From JACKAL01 sp964400355 (GTDB lineage Bacteria; Bdellovibrionota; Bdellovibrionia; Bdellovibrionales; JAGQZY01), in contig CAYNTO010000008.1 in the NCBI GenBank assembly GCA_964400355.1, positions 53,865 through 117,864 on the forward strand: a DNA stretch of 64,000 nt, written 5' to 3'. How positions within the stretch are numbered: position 1 is the stretch's first letter; every line of letters starts with the position of its first letter. Shown in pieces: positions 43,069 to 51,247 of the stretch. A model generated the notes under the pieces. That model worked only from the letters and a program-made list of their open reading frames with translations, was not told the DNA's origin and ran no database searches. The translations under genes were made by a program, and so were the position numbers.

Positions 43069-43857
43069 ATGGGGTTTCTAATCAGTATTATTACCGTGTG
43101 TCTTTTTTCATTGGCCGACGAAGTGGTTAGCGCGCCTGAGGAGGCTGCGCCTGTTGTGGAATCACCAGTCAGTGGCGTGGACCTTGTGAAAGGTTGGCAT
43201 CGCAATTTAAAAAGCCATATACCCGAGCGACGGAAGTATGTGCAAATTCCAATCAGCGATCTTTACGGCAAACAGGGTTTTTGCGGAGCCTACCATTACA
43301 ATCCAGATCGTTATTACAACAACGAGCGCTACGGCACTCCCAATAAAAATACACGGGCGGGTATAACATCGGTCCAAGTCGTGGACAATTTTGTTCCCGA
43401 AAGCGTGGCGTGCTCATTAGTGGGGGTGATGCAGGAGTGGAAAAAAACCAACTGCCCTGATCCTAAAGACAAAGGGTGCCGATTGGCTTACGGGGATTGC
43501 GGCCACAAAGATGAGTCGAGTCGCAATAAAAAAGTTTGGAATCATGGTGATCATTTTGGAAATTGTATCGATTTACGTCCGATGCGAACGGGATCGTTCC
43601 TAGATAAACCTTTGTCACCGCCGGATGAGGATTACGATCGAGTAAAGACCAAAGAACTCCTGCAGCTACTAAAAAAACACGGAGGGCACGGTGTGCGAAA
43701 AACTCAGCCGCCGCTATACAGTGACGACGAGATTATTAAAGAGGATAAAACTCTTGCTCTAAAGGCGAAAGGCCACCACAACCATGTTCACGTTTGCTTT
43801 TCGGATCAAAAGGCGTGTGAGAAGTTGCAGTATTATCCCTCCATTTGCGAAAAATAA
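43069..43857 (+). CDS. Secreted LAS-like (MepA/VanX-type) putative peptidase
   Basis: A 262 aa secreted protein (signal to about VVSA, residue 21). Zinc-binding motifs point to the LAS metallopeptidases of murein: an HFGNCIDLRPM block (H and D) and an HHNHVHVCF block (HxH). The usual pattern is HxxGxAxD; here the spacing is one residue shorter and Cys replaces Ala, so activity is unsure. Eight or so cysteines suggest disulfides. Family assignment is an inference from the motifs. Neighbours are unrelated. Confidence 0.6.
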   Translation: MGFLISIITVCLFSLADEVVSAPEEAAPVVESPVSGVDLVKGWHRNLKSHIPERRKYVQIPISDLYGKQGFCGAYHYNPDRYYNNERYGTPNKNTRAGITSVQVVDNFVPESVACSLVGVMQEWKKTNCPDPKDKGCRLAYGDCGHKDESSRNKKVWNHGDHFGNCIDLRPMRTGSFLDKPLSPPDEDYDRVKTKELLQLLKKHGGHGVRKTQPPLYSDDEIIKEDKTLALKAKGHHNHVHVCFSDQKACEKLQYYPSICEK

Positions 43858-43882
43858 GAGCAAGAATAATTAGAGTCATGTT

Positions 43883-44059
43883 CTATTCGTTTCCGCGATC
43901 ATCGCCGTCGATGGCGGACTCCATATCGCTCTGAAGATTTTGGCGGGTTGAGGCCGAATCTGCACCTTGGCCGATCACGTCTTTTTTAAGAAACGCTTCC
44001 TCTTCCTCCAGTGCTTTTTTACGACGATTGTTCTCTTCGATATAATTAGGCGTTGTCAT
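43883..44059 (-). CDS. Small acidic helical protein
   Basis: A 58 aa ORF with AAAGGAG six bases upstream of its ATG (44059). It is charged and helical: ENNRRKKALEEEEAFLKKD, then a Gly/Asp/Ser-rich end (DGDDRGNE). There is no membrane segment. It resembles no family that I know. It lies between two secreted-peptidase genes, 25 bases from the end of the LAS-like gene on the opposite strand. The strong ribosome site is the main support. Confidence 0.5.
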   Translation of the reverse strand: MTTPNYIEENNRRKKALEEEEAFLKKDVIGQGADSASTRQNLQSDMESAIDGDDRGNE

Positions 44060-44138
44060 AAGATCTCCTTTGTTTCTAAGTAAAGAATAATCTATGAATG
44101 TAATGTTTGGATTTGTTGGAAGGTGCTAATTCTGTGTA

Positions 44139-45245
44139 CTATTTGGCACAATTTTTAAAGAGAGTCTCTGGTTTGATCCCGTCGACGCAATCGACGTCTT
44201 TTTTCGGTCCTTCACACCACGATTTGCCGCTATCGATGAATTCGCGAATAGGGGAAAGATCTCCCGCTGCAATGCGAGCTGCGAGCTCAAATGCGTTTCG
44301 GTGGTCAACATTATCAAAGGTAGTCATCGGTTGTGAAGAGTAGATCATGGGGTGAAGTGCGCGAGTGCACGGCGACGATAGGCAGCGCTGTTCGCGTTCA
44401 AGATCATTAACCTCTGGAGGGAGACTGGCGCATGTTTTTTGGCATACATTTGCAACACCATAAGCGGCATCCATCTCTTCAAAAAAAGTGGTTTTATCGC
44501 CGCCGTCGTTGTTCCAACATGCGGAGGCGGGAAGTTTAGCAATGCCGCGCATGTAAGTGTCGAGACGGCATTGTGGGGACGGATGTCGCGAGCGAATGGT
44601 GCCCGAGAACGAGTATTTGAGAACAAACTGAGTGCAGTCAGGTGTATTTATTTTTCCCTGAGTGTAGCGGCCGTTCGAGTTGAGATAATGAGCATGAGCG
44701 ACAGTCAGCGCGGCGGTACCGATGCGCAAGCAAAGATTGAACTCGTTTTCACCTTTATGATGGCGCGCGCACCATCTCACAAGATCGGGATCTATTTTGC
44801 GGCCGCGAAGGCGTTGCTGTGTTTCAGTTGTGTCTGCAAAAACTTTAGGAGCACATATCGCAGCCGCGTAGTGATCCGCCTGTCCCTCGATGGATGTCTT
44901 AAGACCACTACCGTACGGCGAGCCTCCGACAGCGTGTCCTAGCTCGTGGCAAAGAATGAGCACATAGGCATCGCGGTCAAACATGGACGCAAATACGGGT
45001 TTTTCAAGGGCACCATCGATCGCCAAATAAATGACTGAATCCGCCATCGAGGCCTGAAAGGTATTGGCCGCGTACTTGATGTTTAAGGTGAGTCCCTCGA
45101 GCTCTTTGGCCGCTCCCGCTTTAAACATACTGACGCCAATATTCATTTCTTCCTCATTGGAAGCTGCGCCAAGCGAGGCGGTGCAAAGTACAAGGGTGCC
45201 CAAAATGAGTATTTTTACGGCGTGAACCAGAGTTTTTAACGTCAT
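44139..45245 (-). CDS. Secreted zinc metallopeptidase (HExxH)
   Basis: A secreted protein of about 368 aa with signal peptide ending near ASLGAAS. The zinc motif HELGH lies in ILCHELGHAVGG, and the third ligand candidate is E in EGQADHYAAA about 20 residues later, which fits a gluzincin such as M48-like or related. Many cysteines in the second half (WCARHH, PDCTQ, PQCRL, CQKTC) point to disulfides. I start it at ATG 45245 because the longer GTG-type start adds ten residues before the signal. The substrate is unknown. Confidence 0.8.
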   Translation of the reverse strand: MTLKTLVHAVKILILGTLVLCTASLGAASNEEEMNIGVSMFKAGAAKELEGLTLNIKYAANTFQASMADSVIYLAIDGALEKPVFASMFDRDAYVLILCHELGHAVGGSPYGSGLKTSIEGQADHYAAAICAPKVFADTTETQQRLRGRKIDPDLVRWCARHHKGENEFNLCLRIGTAALTVAHAHYLNSNGRYTQGKINTPDCTQFVLKYSFSGTIRSRHPSPQCRLDTYMRGIAKLPASACWNNDGGDKTTFFEEMDAAYGVANVCQKTCASLPPEVNDLEREQRCLSSPCTRALHPMIYSSQPMTTFDNVDHRNAFELAARIAAGDLSPIREFIDSGKSWCEGPKKDVDCVDGIKPETLFKNCAK

Positions 45246-45349
45246 TACACAAAGGTGGAGCAATGTTCGCACCACTTTATGGCGATCCTACGAACTTGTG
45301 ACGGTCATTTGGGTGACAATATTGCGCTCCTTATGTGAAAACATGCACT

Positions 45350-46243
45350 ATGCGAAATCAAAATGTTGTAGCTGCTTTTTTTGCTGTTTATGTGATCTGG
45401 GGTTCAACCTATTTGGCCATCCGCTATGGAGTAGAAACTCTTTCACCGTGGATGCTTACTACGCTTCGATTTTCGTGCGCGGGTGTGCTGATGTACCTCA
45501 TCTCCTTGTGGAGAAAAGAACCCTCCCTCAATAAAGAAGAAAAGCGCGTGGCCCTCTACAGTGGTCTACTATTGATCACCGCCAATGGTGGTGTGTGCAT
45601 GGCCGAGCAGTACGTTTCCTCGGGTGTGGCAGCGGTCGTTGCCGGCTCCATTCCGATTTGGGTGATGCTGTTTGGATGGCTATGGTACAAACAAGCTAAG
45701 CCGACTCCCAAAAAGATTGGGGGGGCGGGACTTGGTCTTGTGGGCATCGCCGTGATTGCATCGGATAATATTTCTCTTACTAAAGGCGGTATTGGGATGT
45801 TTGCGCCGCTATTTGTATTGGTATCCAGTTGGTTGTGGACATTTGGAACATTGGTGCAGGTAAAGCTCACCAAGATTAAGGGTCCATTTCTTTTCTCGGC
45901 GATGCAGATGATGTATGGCTCAATAGCGGCCGCTGTGATTTGCGCCGCATTCGAAAACCCTTTCCAAACACAATGGAGCCAAGTGAGTACAGAATCCGTT
46001 GCGGCCCTGGTGTACCTCATCGTGTTTGGATCCATAGTGGCGTTTAGCGCTTACTCGTGGCTCACGCGCAATGTGGAGCCGCACTTGGTGAGCACCTACG
46101 CCTTGGTCAATCCTCTGATTGCTGTGATATTGGGTTCGGTATTTTATAAGGAACCACTGGATCTTCCTTTTTTAGTGGGAGCCTTGCTCGTGATCTCGGG
46201 TCTTGCACTCATTGTTTTAAAGCCGCGCCGTCAGAAATCCTAA
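45350..46243 (+). CDS. EamA/DMT-family transporter
   Basis: A 297 aa membrane protein with ten predicted helices in two EamA repeats. The motif AVYVIWGSTYLAIRYG is typical of the drug/metabolite exporters (RhaT/YdcZ/YedA group). Positively charged loops and the C-terminal ALIVLKPRRQKS end fit the family. No substrate can be read from sequence. ATG 45350 is preferred over GTG 45335. A weak GC hairpin lies after the stop. It is divergent from the metallopeptidase gene. Confidence 0.88.
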   Translation: MRNQNVVAAFFAVYVIWGSTYLAIRYGVETLSPWMLTTLRFSCAGVLMYLISLWRKEPSLNKEEKRVALYSGLLLITANGGVCMAEQYVSSGVAAVVAGSIPIWVMLFGWLWYKQAKPTPKKIGGAGLGLVGIAVIASDNISLTKGGIGMFAPLFVLVSSWLWTFGTLVQVKLTKIKGPFLFSAMQMMYGSIAAAVICAAFENPFQTQWSQVSTESVAALVYLIVFGSIVAFSAYSWLTRNVEPHLVSTYALVNPLIAVILGSVFYKEPLDLPFLVGALLVISGLALIVLKPRRQKS

Positions 46244-46326
46244 GAGCTCATTTGTATTCAATCACTTAGCGCATGGCTCTTTTTTTGAGAAGGGCGAATT
46301 GACGCGTGGAAAAAAGTGGTGCATAC

Positions 46327-46347
46327 TTAACCTATAAGTTAATTAAC
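46327..46347. promoter_or_regulatory. Candidate operator for the ArsR-type regulator
   Basis: The perfect palindrome GTTAATTAAC (46338-46347) overlaps a second dyad TTAAC...GTTAA (from 46327) just ahead of the ArsR-type gene. Such AT-rich dyads are typical autoregulatory sites of this family. Confidence 0.45.
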
Positions 46348-46371
46348 AAAGAGATTAACTAAAGGAGCCCC

Positions 46372-46752
46372 ATGCAAGACACTCTGAGCCTCACCTTTGC
46401 GGCTCTTGCCGACCCAACCAGGCGTGCGATGTTGTCGCGCCTTTCGCAGGGCGAAGCCAATGTCAGTGAGTTGGCGCAACCATTTTTAGATACTATGAGC
46501 CTTCCTGCGGTCACCAAGCACATCAAGGTGCTTGAGCGCGCGGGATTGGTTACAAAGTCGATCGATGCCCAATATCGCCCGTGCACGATCAACAAGGAGG
46601 CCTTTAAGGATGTGGCCGAGTGGATGGAGCACTACCGCGCCTATTGGGAAGAGAGCTTTGACCGACTAGAGGTGTACTTAAAAACACTGACTCCCAAAAA
46701 GAAACCGCGTAAAAAAAATGCGAAAGGAAAACGCCATGCCCGCGAAAAATAA
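46372..46752 (+). CDS. ArsR/SmtB-type (SdpR-like) transcription regulator
   Basis: A 126 aa winged-helix regulator. It begins LTFAALADPTRRAMLSRLSQGE and has the recognition helix ALPAVTKHIKVLERAGLV. No metal-binding cysteine motif is seen, so it is the SdpR-type rather than metal-sensing. It overlaps the AHSA1-domain gene by 17 bases and is very likely co-transcribed with it; this regulator/START-domain pairing is common. A Lys/Arg-rich C-terminal tail is unusual. Confidence 0.9.
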   Translation: MQDTLSLTFAALADPTRRAMLSRLSQGEANVSELAQPFLDTMSLPAVTKHIKVLERAGLVTKSIDAQYRPCTINKEAFKDVAEWMEHYRAYWEESFDRLEVYLKTLTPKKKPRKKNAKGKRHAREK

Positions 46753-47683
46753 ATCCAATGAACTTAAGATCACGCGCCTTTACGATGCACCTGTGGAAAT
46801 CGTATGGGATGCGTGGACGGATCCGCAGAAAGTTGCAAAATGGTGGGGACCGCGCGGGTTCACTCTCACACATCACAGCAAAGATCTTCGTGCGGGCGGG
46901 CATTGGCACTACACCATGCATGGACCCGATGGTAAGGATTATCCCAACAAGACCAAGTACCTCGAGGTCGAAGAGTTCAAAAAACTAGTCTACGACCATG
47001 GCGCCAATGACCAACAAGGCCCTTTGTTCCAGGTAAAAGTGGAATTCAAAGCTCAGGGAAAAAAGACGCAGATGGAAATGACAATGACGTGGCCAAGCGC
47101 CGAAATCGCAGACCAGATGAAGAAATTTATTAAAGATGCCGGTGGAAACTCGACGTGGGATCGCCTTGGCGAGTTTCTCACCAGCACTGGCGATAAACGG
47201 GAGATCTTTATTATCAACCGCAGCTTTGATGCACCTGTCGAGACACTGTTTGAGATGTGGATAAACCCCGAGCACGTAGCGCAGTGGCTCGGGCCTAAAG
47301 GTGTGTCCATGCACTATTTTGAACAGACCATCGCTGAGGGAAAGACATCCTTCTACAAAATGACCTACGATACTGGCGTCGACATGTATGGCAAAATGAC
47401 CTACGTTAAAATCGATCGTCCCCACTATCTCGAATACACGCAAATTTTCTGTGACGAAAACGGAAAACTATCGAAGCACCCGCACGTGCCCGTGTGGCCC
47501 GATGTGATGCGCACGCGGGTGTCGTTCCATGAAGAGGAGCACAATCAGACACGCGTGACGGTGGTGTGGGAGCCCGACGGCAAAGTGAGCCAGGCCGAGA
47601 TCGATGCGTTTATCAACATGAAGGGCGGCATGACTCAAGGGTGGACCCAGTCGTTGGATCGACTGGAGGAGTATATAAAATAG
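46736..47683 (+). CDS. Tandem AHSA1/SRPBCC domain protein
   Basis: A 315 aa protein with two SRPBCC (AHSA1-like) domains in a row. Domain 1 (about 10-150) has the signature APVEIVWDAWTDPQKVAKWWGP, and domain 2 (about 160-312) has APVETLFEMWINPEHVAQWLGP. Each normally occurs as a single-domain protein, so this is an internal duplication. The fold binds hydrophobic ligands or acts as a chaperone-like partner. ATG 46736 follows AAAGGA. It overlaps the ArsR-type gene by 17 bases and converges directly on the next gene. Confidence 0.88.
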   Translation: MPAKNKSNELKITRLYDAPVEIVWDAWTDPQKVAKWWGPRGFTLTHHSKDLRAGGHWHYTMHGPDGKDYPNKTKYLEVEEFKKLVYDHGANDQQGPLFQVKVEFKAQGKKTQMEMTMTWPSAEIADQMKKFIKDAGGNSTWDRLGEFLTSTGDKREIFIINRSFDAPVETLFEMWINPEHVAQWLGPKGVSMHYFEQTIAEGKTSFYKMTYDTGVDMYGKMTYVKIDRPHYLEYTQIFCDENGKLSKHPHVPVWPDVMRTRVSFHEEEHNQTRVTVVWEPDGKVSQAEIDAFINMKGGMTQGWTQSLDRLEEYIK

Positions 47684-48019
47684 CTAATTGCAAGAGTGGA
47701 TTATGCCGTAAGCGGATTCGCCCTTGTCATTAGAAAACTCGAGATCCAGTGCGGGGAATTCATCTTCTCCGTACACGTCAATGAGAGAAAATACGATCGC
47801 TCCACTAGCTTGTTTTTTAGTAACAGAGATGGCGTCGTCGTAACTACCGACGTAGCACACATCGATCTCCTCATCATTTTCGTTTGCTGATTTTAAAGTT
47901 TTGAACAGCGCACTGCCATCAGCGTAGGACACCACTGGTTTAGAATCCAAATAAAAACCTGCATCCGCAGATGCGCTAACTCCAGCCAATACTAAAAAGA
48001 AAAATACGACTTTGTTCAT
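47684..48019 (-). CDS. Small secreted protein of unknown function
   Basis: A 111 aa exported protein (signal MNKVVFFFLVLAGVSASADA), with GGGAG seven bases before ATG 48019. The mature part is acidic, with two cysteines (IDVCYVG, IIHSCN) that may form one disulfide. The pattern suggests a small beta-sandwich. Unrecognised. It converges on the AHSA1 gene with no gap, and lies near the tRNA-Leu gene. Confidence 0.7.
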   Translation of the reverse strand: MNKVVFFFLVLAGVSASADAGFYLDSKPVVSYADGSALFKTLKSANENDEEIDVCYVGSYDDAISVTKKQASGAIVFSLIDVYGEDEFPALDLEFSNDKGESAYGIIHSCN

Positions 48020-48137
48020 GAGTGCTCCCAAGGGTTATCACAATTATTATAAGGGATCTATATAGCAGAACTTTGTTCAGAGAGTGGCTAATAAAGTTTT
48101 CAGAAATTATCAGGATACAATAGTAAATAGGTAAGAA

Positions 48138-48224
48138 TGGTGCCCGAAAGAGGATTTGAACCTCCACGCCCTTGCGAGCGCTAGAACCTGAATCTAGTGC
48201 GTCTACCAATTCCGCCATCCGGGC
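48138..48224 (-). tRNA. tRNA-Leu (CAG)
   Basis: The minus strand forms a class II tRNA. The acceptor GCCCGGA pairs with TTCGGGC, the anticodon stem CTAGA/TCTAG encloses TTCAGGT with anticodon CAG, and there is a long variable arm (CGCTCGCAAGGGCG). The T-loop is GGTTCAAAT and CCA is encoded. Confidence 0.97.
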
Positions 48225-48413
48225 CAGGTTCAGGCAATATAAATGCCTCCACCGCCGAGGACAAGGATCAAAGGTGTGACGCATCGTTTAGAAGAGAGCC
48301 AAAATGGAGCATTTGAGGGGCGGACCTAAGGGCTCAAACTCGACAGTCCTGTCATAATTTCCAAGATGGCGTTTTCACCTCTACAATGACGTCTTGTCGG
48401 GTAAAATACCTCC

Positions 48414-49892
48414 ATGTTTGGTGGACGTCTGGTATTTGGGATATTGGTATTTCTTGTGATTTTTGCAGCTCCGGAAGCGAGGAGCTTCAGTTCTGGGTAT
48501 TCCATGGTTTGCACTGGCGGTGAGTGCCCAGATGCCGTAGCGGCTTTTATCTCCGAAGCGCAAGGGAACGAGAGTGAATGGACATCGCATATCTTGTGTT
48601 CCTCCACCTTGATCGAACCTAATAAAATTATCACCAACCGCCACTGTTTGCGCGCAGACATGCAAATAGCTGGCGCCGATTGCAGTGCGCGTAGTGAAGT
48701 GATCTTTCCTCAAACCAAAAATTACCCGGCGCAGGTGTATGCCTGTAAACGGATTGTGGAAGTCAGTGATTCCGATTGGGCGGTAGTGGAGTTTTCGGGA
48801 AGCACGTCGCGGCCAACCCAAAGTTTATCAGATCGCTCCATTGAGTTCGGTGAAACTCTCACATCCTATCCTATTTTCTATAATGGTTTCTTTCCCATCG
48901 GAGAAATCCACAAGGTGAATTGTACTTCGGCAGAACTTGGCTATCTGGACAATTCCACTTTTCATCCTGAGTCGAGCCACTTTTTTGCCACAAACTGTAC
49001 GGAGGCCATTCGAGTTGGGAATTCTGGCACGAGCTTTTACAATGTAGATGGTGAATTTGTGGGCCTGCTCAACAGTGCCTCTCATCATGCCTATGCTACT
49101 GATGCGCAGGTGCAGGAAAATGGTTCTACGAGCATTCGCGGCCTGAAAACAAAATGCATCTCTTACATTAACGGCGCGGATCCCATTTGTGAGTGGACAA
49201 AGCGGCCCGAGCTCCCGAGCCTCGCCGTCGATATGTCCACGCTGATCGCTTTTGAAAAAGATGTGCGCCGAAAAGTGAAACCAACCTCTGATGTGTTGGT
49301 ATGGAGAGCTGCAAACGCGGCGGTGAATTTAGAATATTTTAGCGCGCTCTATCCGTTCACTACCGTGCCAGAGTCTGTGAAGTTTTTGGAATCACAGGCT
49401 CGGATCGACATCGCAAGAGAGCTAAAAACCACGGTGGCGCGCATTCTCTCTTGGGAACCCCAGTGCATTCGCAGCCAGAGCGCACAGGTGGCGTCAAAAA
49501 TGCCGTACACGCTTCTCAATTATCACAACAATACCATATACCCGAGCGACGATGGGGCGTTTTATTTGAGCGTGCTCGACGACTTACAGCTGGATGTTTC
49601 ACTTGCGGAAACGGAAATCGAAATCACTGCTCGGTGGAACGCTCAAGATAAAGCGTATGTGGTTTCCTACGAAAAAACTCACGATCCTTTCGCTCTCAAT
49701 GCAAGTGAGATTGTAGAGTTTGAAAAGTGTGTGGTGGAGGGTAAGGAAAAGGTGAACGCGTGCAAAGCCACGTCATGCGCAACTCCCACTCAGGAACTCC
49801 TTACGGCACCGATGCGCTGCCAAAAGCTTTTTAAAAAGAAGTCTCAGTCGCACTACCTTCAGGCATTTTCATTTAAACTGCCGCGCTGCTAA
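48414..49892 (+). CDS. Secreted trypsin-like serine protease with C-terminal extension
   Basis: A 492 aa secreted protease. Signal peptide (residues 1-23), then an S1-type domain to about residue 260: H77 in NRHC, D121 in SDSDWAVVEF, S204 in GNSGTSF. The usual TAAHC is TNRHC, but the triad is complete. Paired cysteines around the active sites (LCSST, RHCL) support disulfides. The C-terminal 230 residues are an unrecognised extension with more cysteines (CAT, CQKLFKK). Probably an exported digestive or processing enzyme. The stop is just before the sequence gap and the convergent FKBP gene. Confidence 0.85.
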   Translation: MFGGRLVFGILVFLVIFAAPEARSFSSGYSMVCTGGECPDAVAAFISEAQGNESEWTSHILCSSTLIEPNKIITNRHCLRADMQIAGADCSARSEVIFPQTKNYPAQVYACKRIVEVSDSDWAVVEFSGSTSRPTQSLSDRSIEFGETLTSYPIFYNGFFPIGEIHKVNCTSAELGYLDNSTFHPESSHFFATNCTEAIRVGNSGTSFYNVDGEFVGLLNSASHHAYATDAQVQENGSTSIRGLKTKCISYINGADPICEWTKRPELPSLAVDMSTLIAFEKDVRRKVKPTSDVLVWRAANAAVNLEYFSALYPFTTVPESVKFLESQARIDIARELKTTVARILSWEPQCIRSQSAQVASKMPYTLLNYHNNTIYPSDDGAFYLSVLDDLQLDVSLAETEIEITARWNAQDKAYVVSYEKTHDPFALNASEIVEFEKCVVEGKEKVNACKATSCATPTQELLTAPMRCQKLFKKKSQSHYLQAFSFKLPRC

Positions 49893-49898
49893 AACCTC

Positions 49899-50108
49899 TT
49901 TTCCGCACAAGCCCTCCACATCTTTAAAACGGAGCGGTTTTTAGTAAACTGACNNNNNNNNNNNNNNNNNNNNNNNNNNNNNNNNNNNNNNNNNNNNNNN
50001 NNNNNNNNNNNNNNNNNNNNNNNNNNNNNNNNNNNNNNNNNNNNNNNNNNNNNTTTTCCGCACAAGCCCTCCACATCTTTAAAACGGAGCGGTTTTTAGT
50101 AAACTGAC
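49899..50108. other. Assembly gap of 100 N flanked by identical 55-base ends
   Basis: Bases 49899-49953 and 50054-50108 are the same 55-base sequence, and the N run between them is exactly 100. This is typical of scaffolded contigs that overlap by one k-mer. The end of the FKBP gene lies in the right copy. The true sequence probably contains one copy and no gap. Confidence 0.9.
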
Positions 50109-50540
50109 TTCAAATTTTAAAGCGGCACCTCCGGGAATATCTTTTCCCGTACCTTGATCTCCGTAGGCAATGTGCGATGGGCAAATAATAACTGCCGAGC
50201 CGCCCACCTGCATTTTTTTAAGTGCCTCTGTCCAGCATGGGATGACACCTGTTAATGGAAAAGAAATCGGTTTGCCTTTGGGAGAGGCGTCGAAAACTTT
50301 TCCGGTGCGAAGCATACCTTTGTACTCCACTGTAACGGTGTCGGCTGCGCCTGGGTAGTCGCCTTTTCCAATTTTAATCGGACGATAGACAAGCCCCGAG
50401 AGAGTCTGTTCGGACTTTGCAATTTTGGCCTCTTTATCGATAAATTTTTGCGACTCCGCTTTTTCTTTTTCGATATCAGAATCGGCAAGTGAAACATTCC
50501 CAACAAAGATGAGTACGGCGACAATTAAAAACTTTTTCAT
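50079..50540 (-). CDS. Exported FKBP-type peptidyl-prolyl isomerase
   Basis: A 153 aa FKBP with signal peptide (KKFLIVAVLIFVGNVSLA). The FKBP domain (about 55-150) has VTVEYKGML, GKVFDASPKGKPISFPL, GVIPCWTEALKKMQVGGSA and the IAYGDQGTGKDIPGGAAL block. It assists folding of exported proteins by prolyl isomerisation. ATG 50540 follows GGGAG. The gene's last codons lie in the duplicated gap sequence, but the reading frame to the stop is intact in the right copy. Confidence 0.9.
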   Translation of the reverse strand: MKKFLIVAVLIFVGNVSLADSDIEKEKAESQKFIDKEAKIAKSEQTLSGLVYRPIKIGKGDYPGAADTVTVEYKGMLRTGKVFDASPKGKPISFPLTGVIPCWTEALKKMQVGGSAVIICPSHIAYGDQGTGKDIPGGAALKFEVSLLKTAPF

Positions 50541-50745
50541 AATTCTCCCAAATGGTTTAAAGATCGAGAGTAGCACTGGATTTGGTCTGCGGCAAATTGC
50601 CCCACATCTGCAGTGTGCCGCAGGCCTGCAAATCCTTCGCTCTAGAGCTCATAAATTGAGCGGTAAACGGCAACGTGATCCATAAGAATACGCAAAGAGG
50701 AAAATGTATTGATTTTGCCTCTATTAGGGTTAAATTTAAGGACAA

Positions 50746-51144
50746 ATGCAGCACTTGATCTCGTTAATCGTAGTTGGTTTTTATGCACTGGGTGTGGGAT
50801 TTTCCGATCCCTCAAAGGCATTTGCTCCTACTATAAAGATCAAAGTGGTTCACACCCACCAGGTCACTGTAGGGCATGGTCACCATCACGATTTCGAAAA
50901 TGACGGGGGCCATGAAGACAGCCATTCTTCTGGTCACACACACAACGAGGCCGAACAGAAGCACTCAGCACCTCACTCCCACGATGTTTCTATTTCCATG
51001 GTGAATGGATACATTTTTAATTCTGGGGCCATCGCGCCGGTACTCAGGTTTGTTGAGACTCAAGATTTGATATTAAGTTCGTACAGTGAGCTTGCGCCAA
51101 AAGTTATTTCACTCAGTTCTATTTTTCGCCCTCCAATCGCCTAA
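50746..51144 (+). CDS. Histidine-rich secreted protein next to RND efflux
   Basis: A 132 aa protein with an N-terminal signal or anchor (ISLIVVGFYALGVGF) and a histidine-rich stretch (HGHHHDFENDGGHEDSH, then SSGHTHNEAEQKHS) that should bind transition metals such as Zn, Ni, Co or Cu. The C-terminal 50 residues are hydrophobic/neutral and unknown. AAGGACAA precedes the ATG. It stands 100 bases before the RND pump gene, so a periplasmic metal buffer or sensor role is plausible; the specific metal cannot be told. Confidence 0.75.
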   Translation: MQHLISLIVVGFYALGVGFSDPSKAFAPTIKIKVVHTHQVTVGHGHHHDFENDGGHEDSHSSGHTHNEAEQKHSAPHSHDVSISMVNGYIFNSGAIAPVLRFVETQDLILSSYSELAPKVISLSSIFRPPIA

Positions 51145-51247
51145 CACGCACAATTGAGCGTGCCTCTGAATCATTAGTCCAAGGCCGTTCGGCAATCTAT
51201 TCTTATTAAGGTTAATTACTGATCGCCTCATTGGTGGGAATTATTTT

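Noticed and set aside
49899..50108. A tandem 55-base biological repeat around the N run
   Set aside because: Best explained as a k-mer overlap left by scaffolding.
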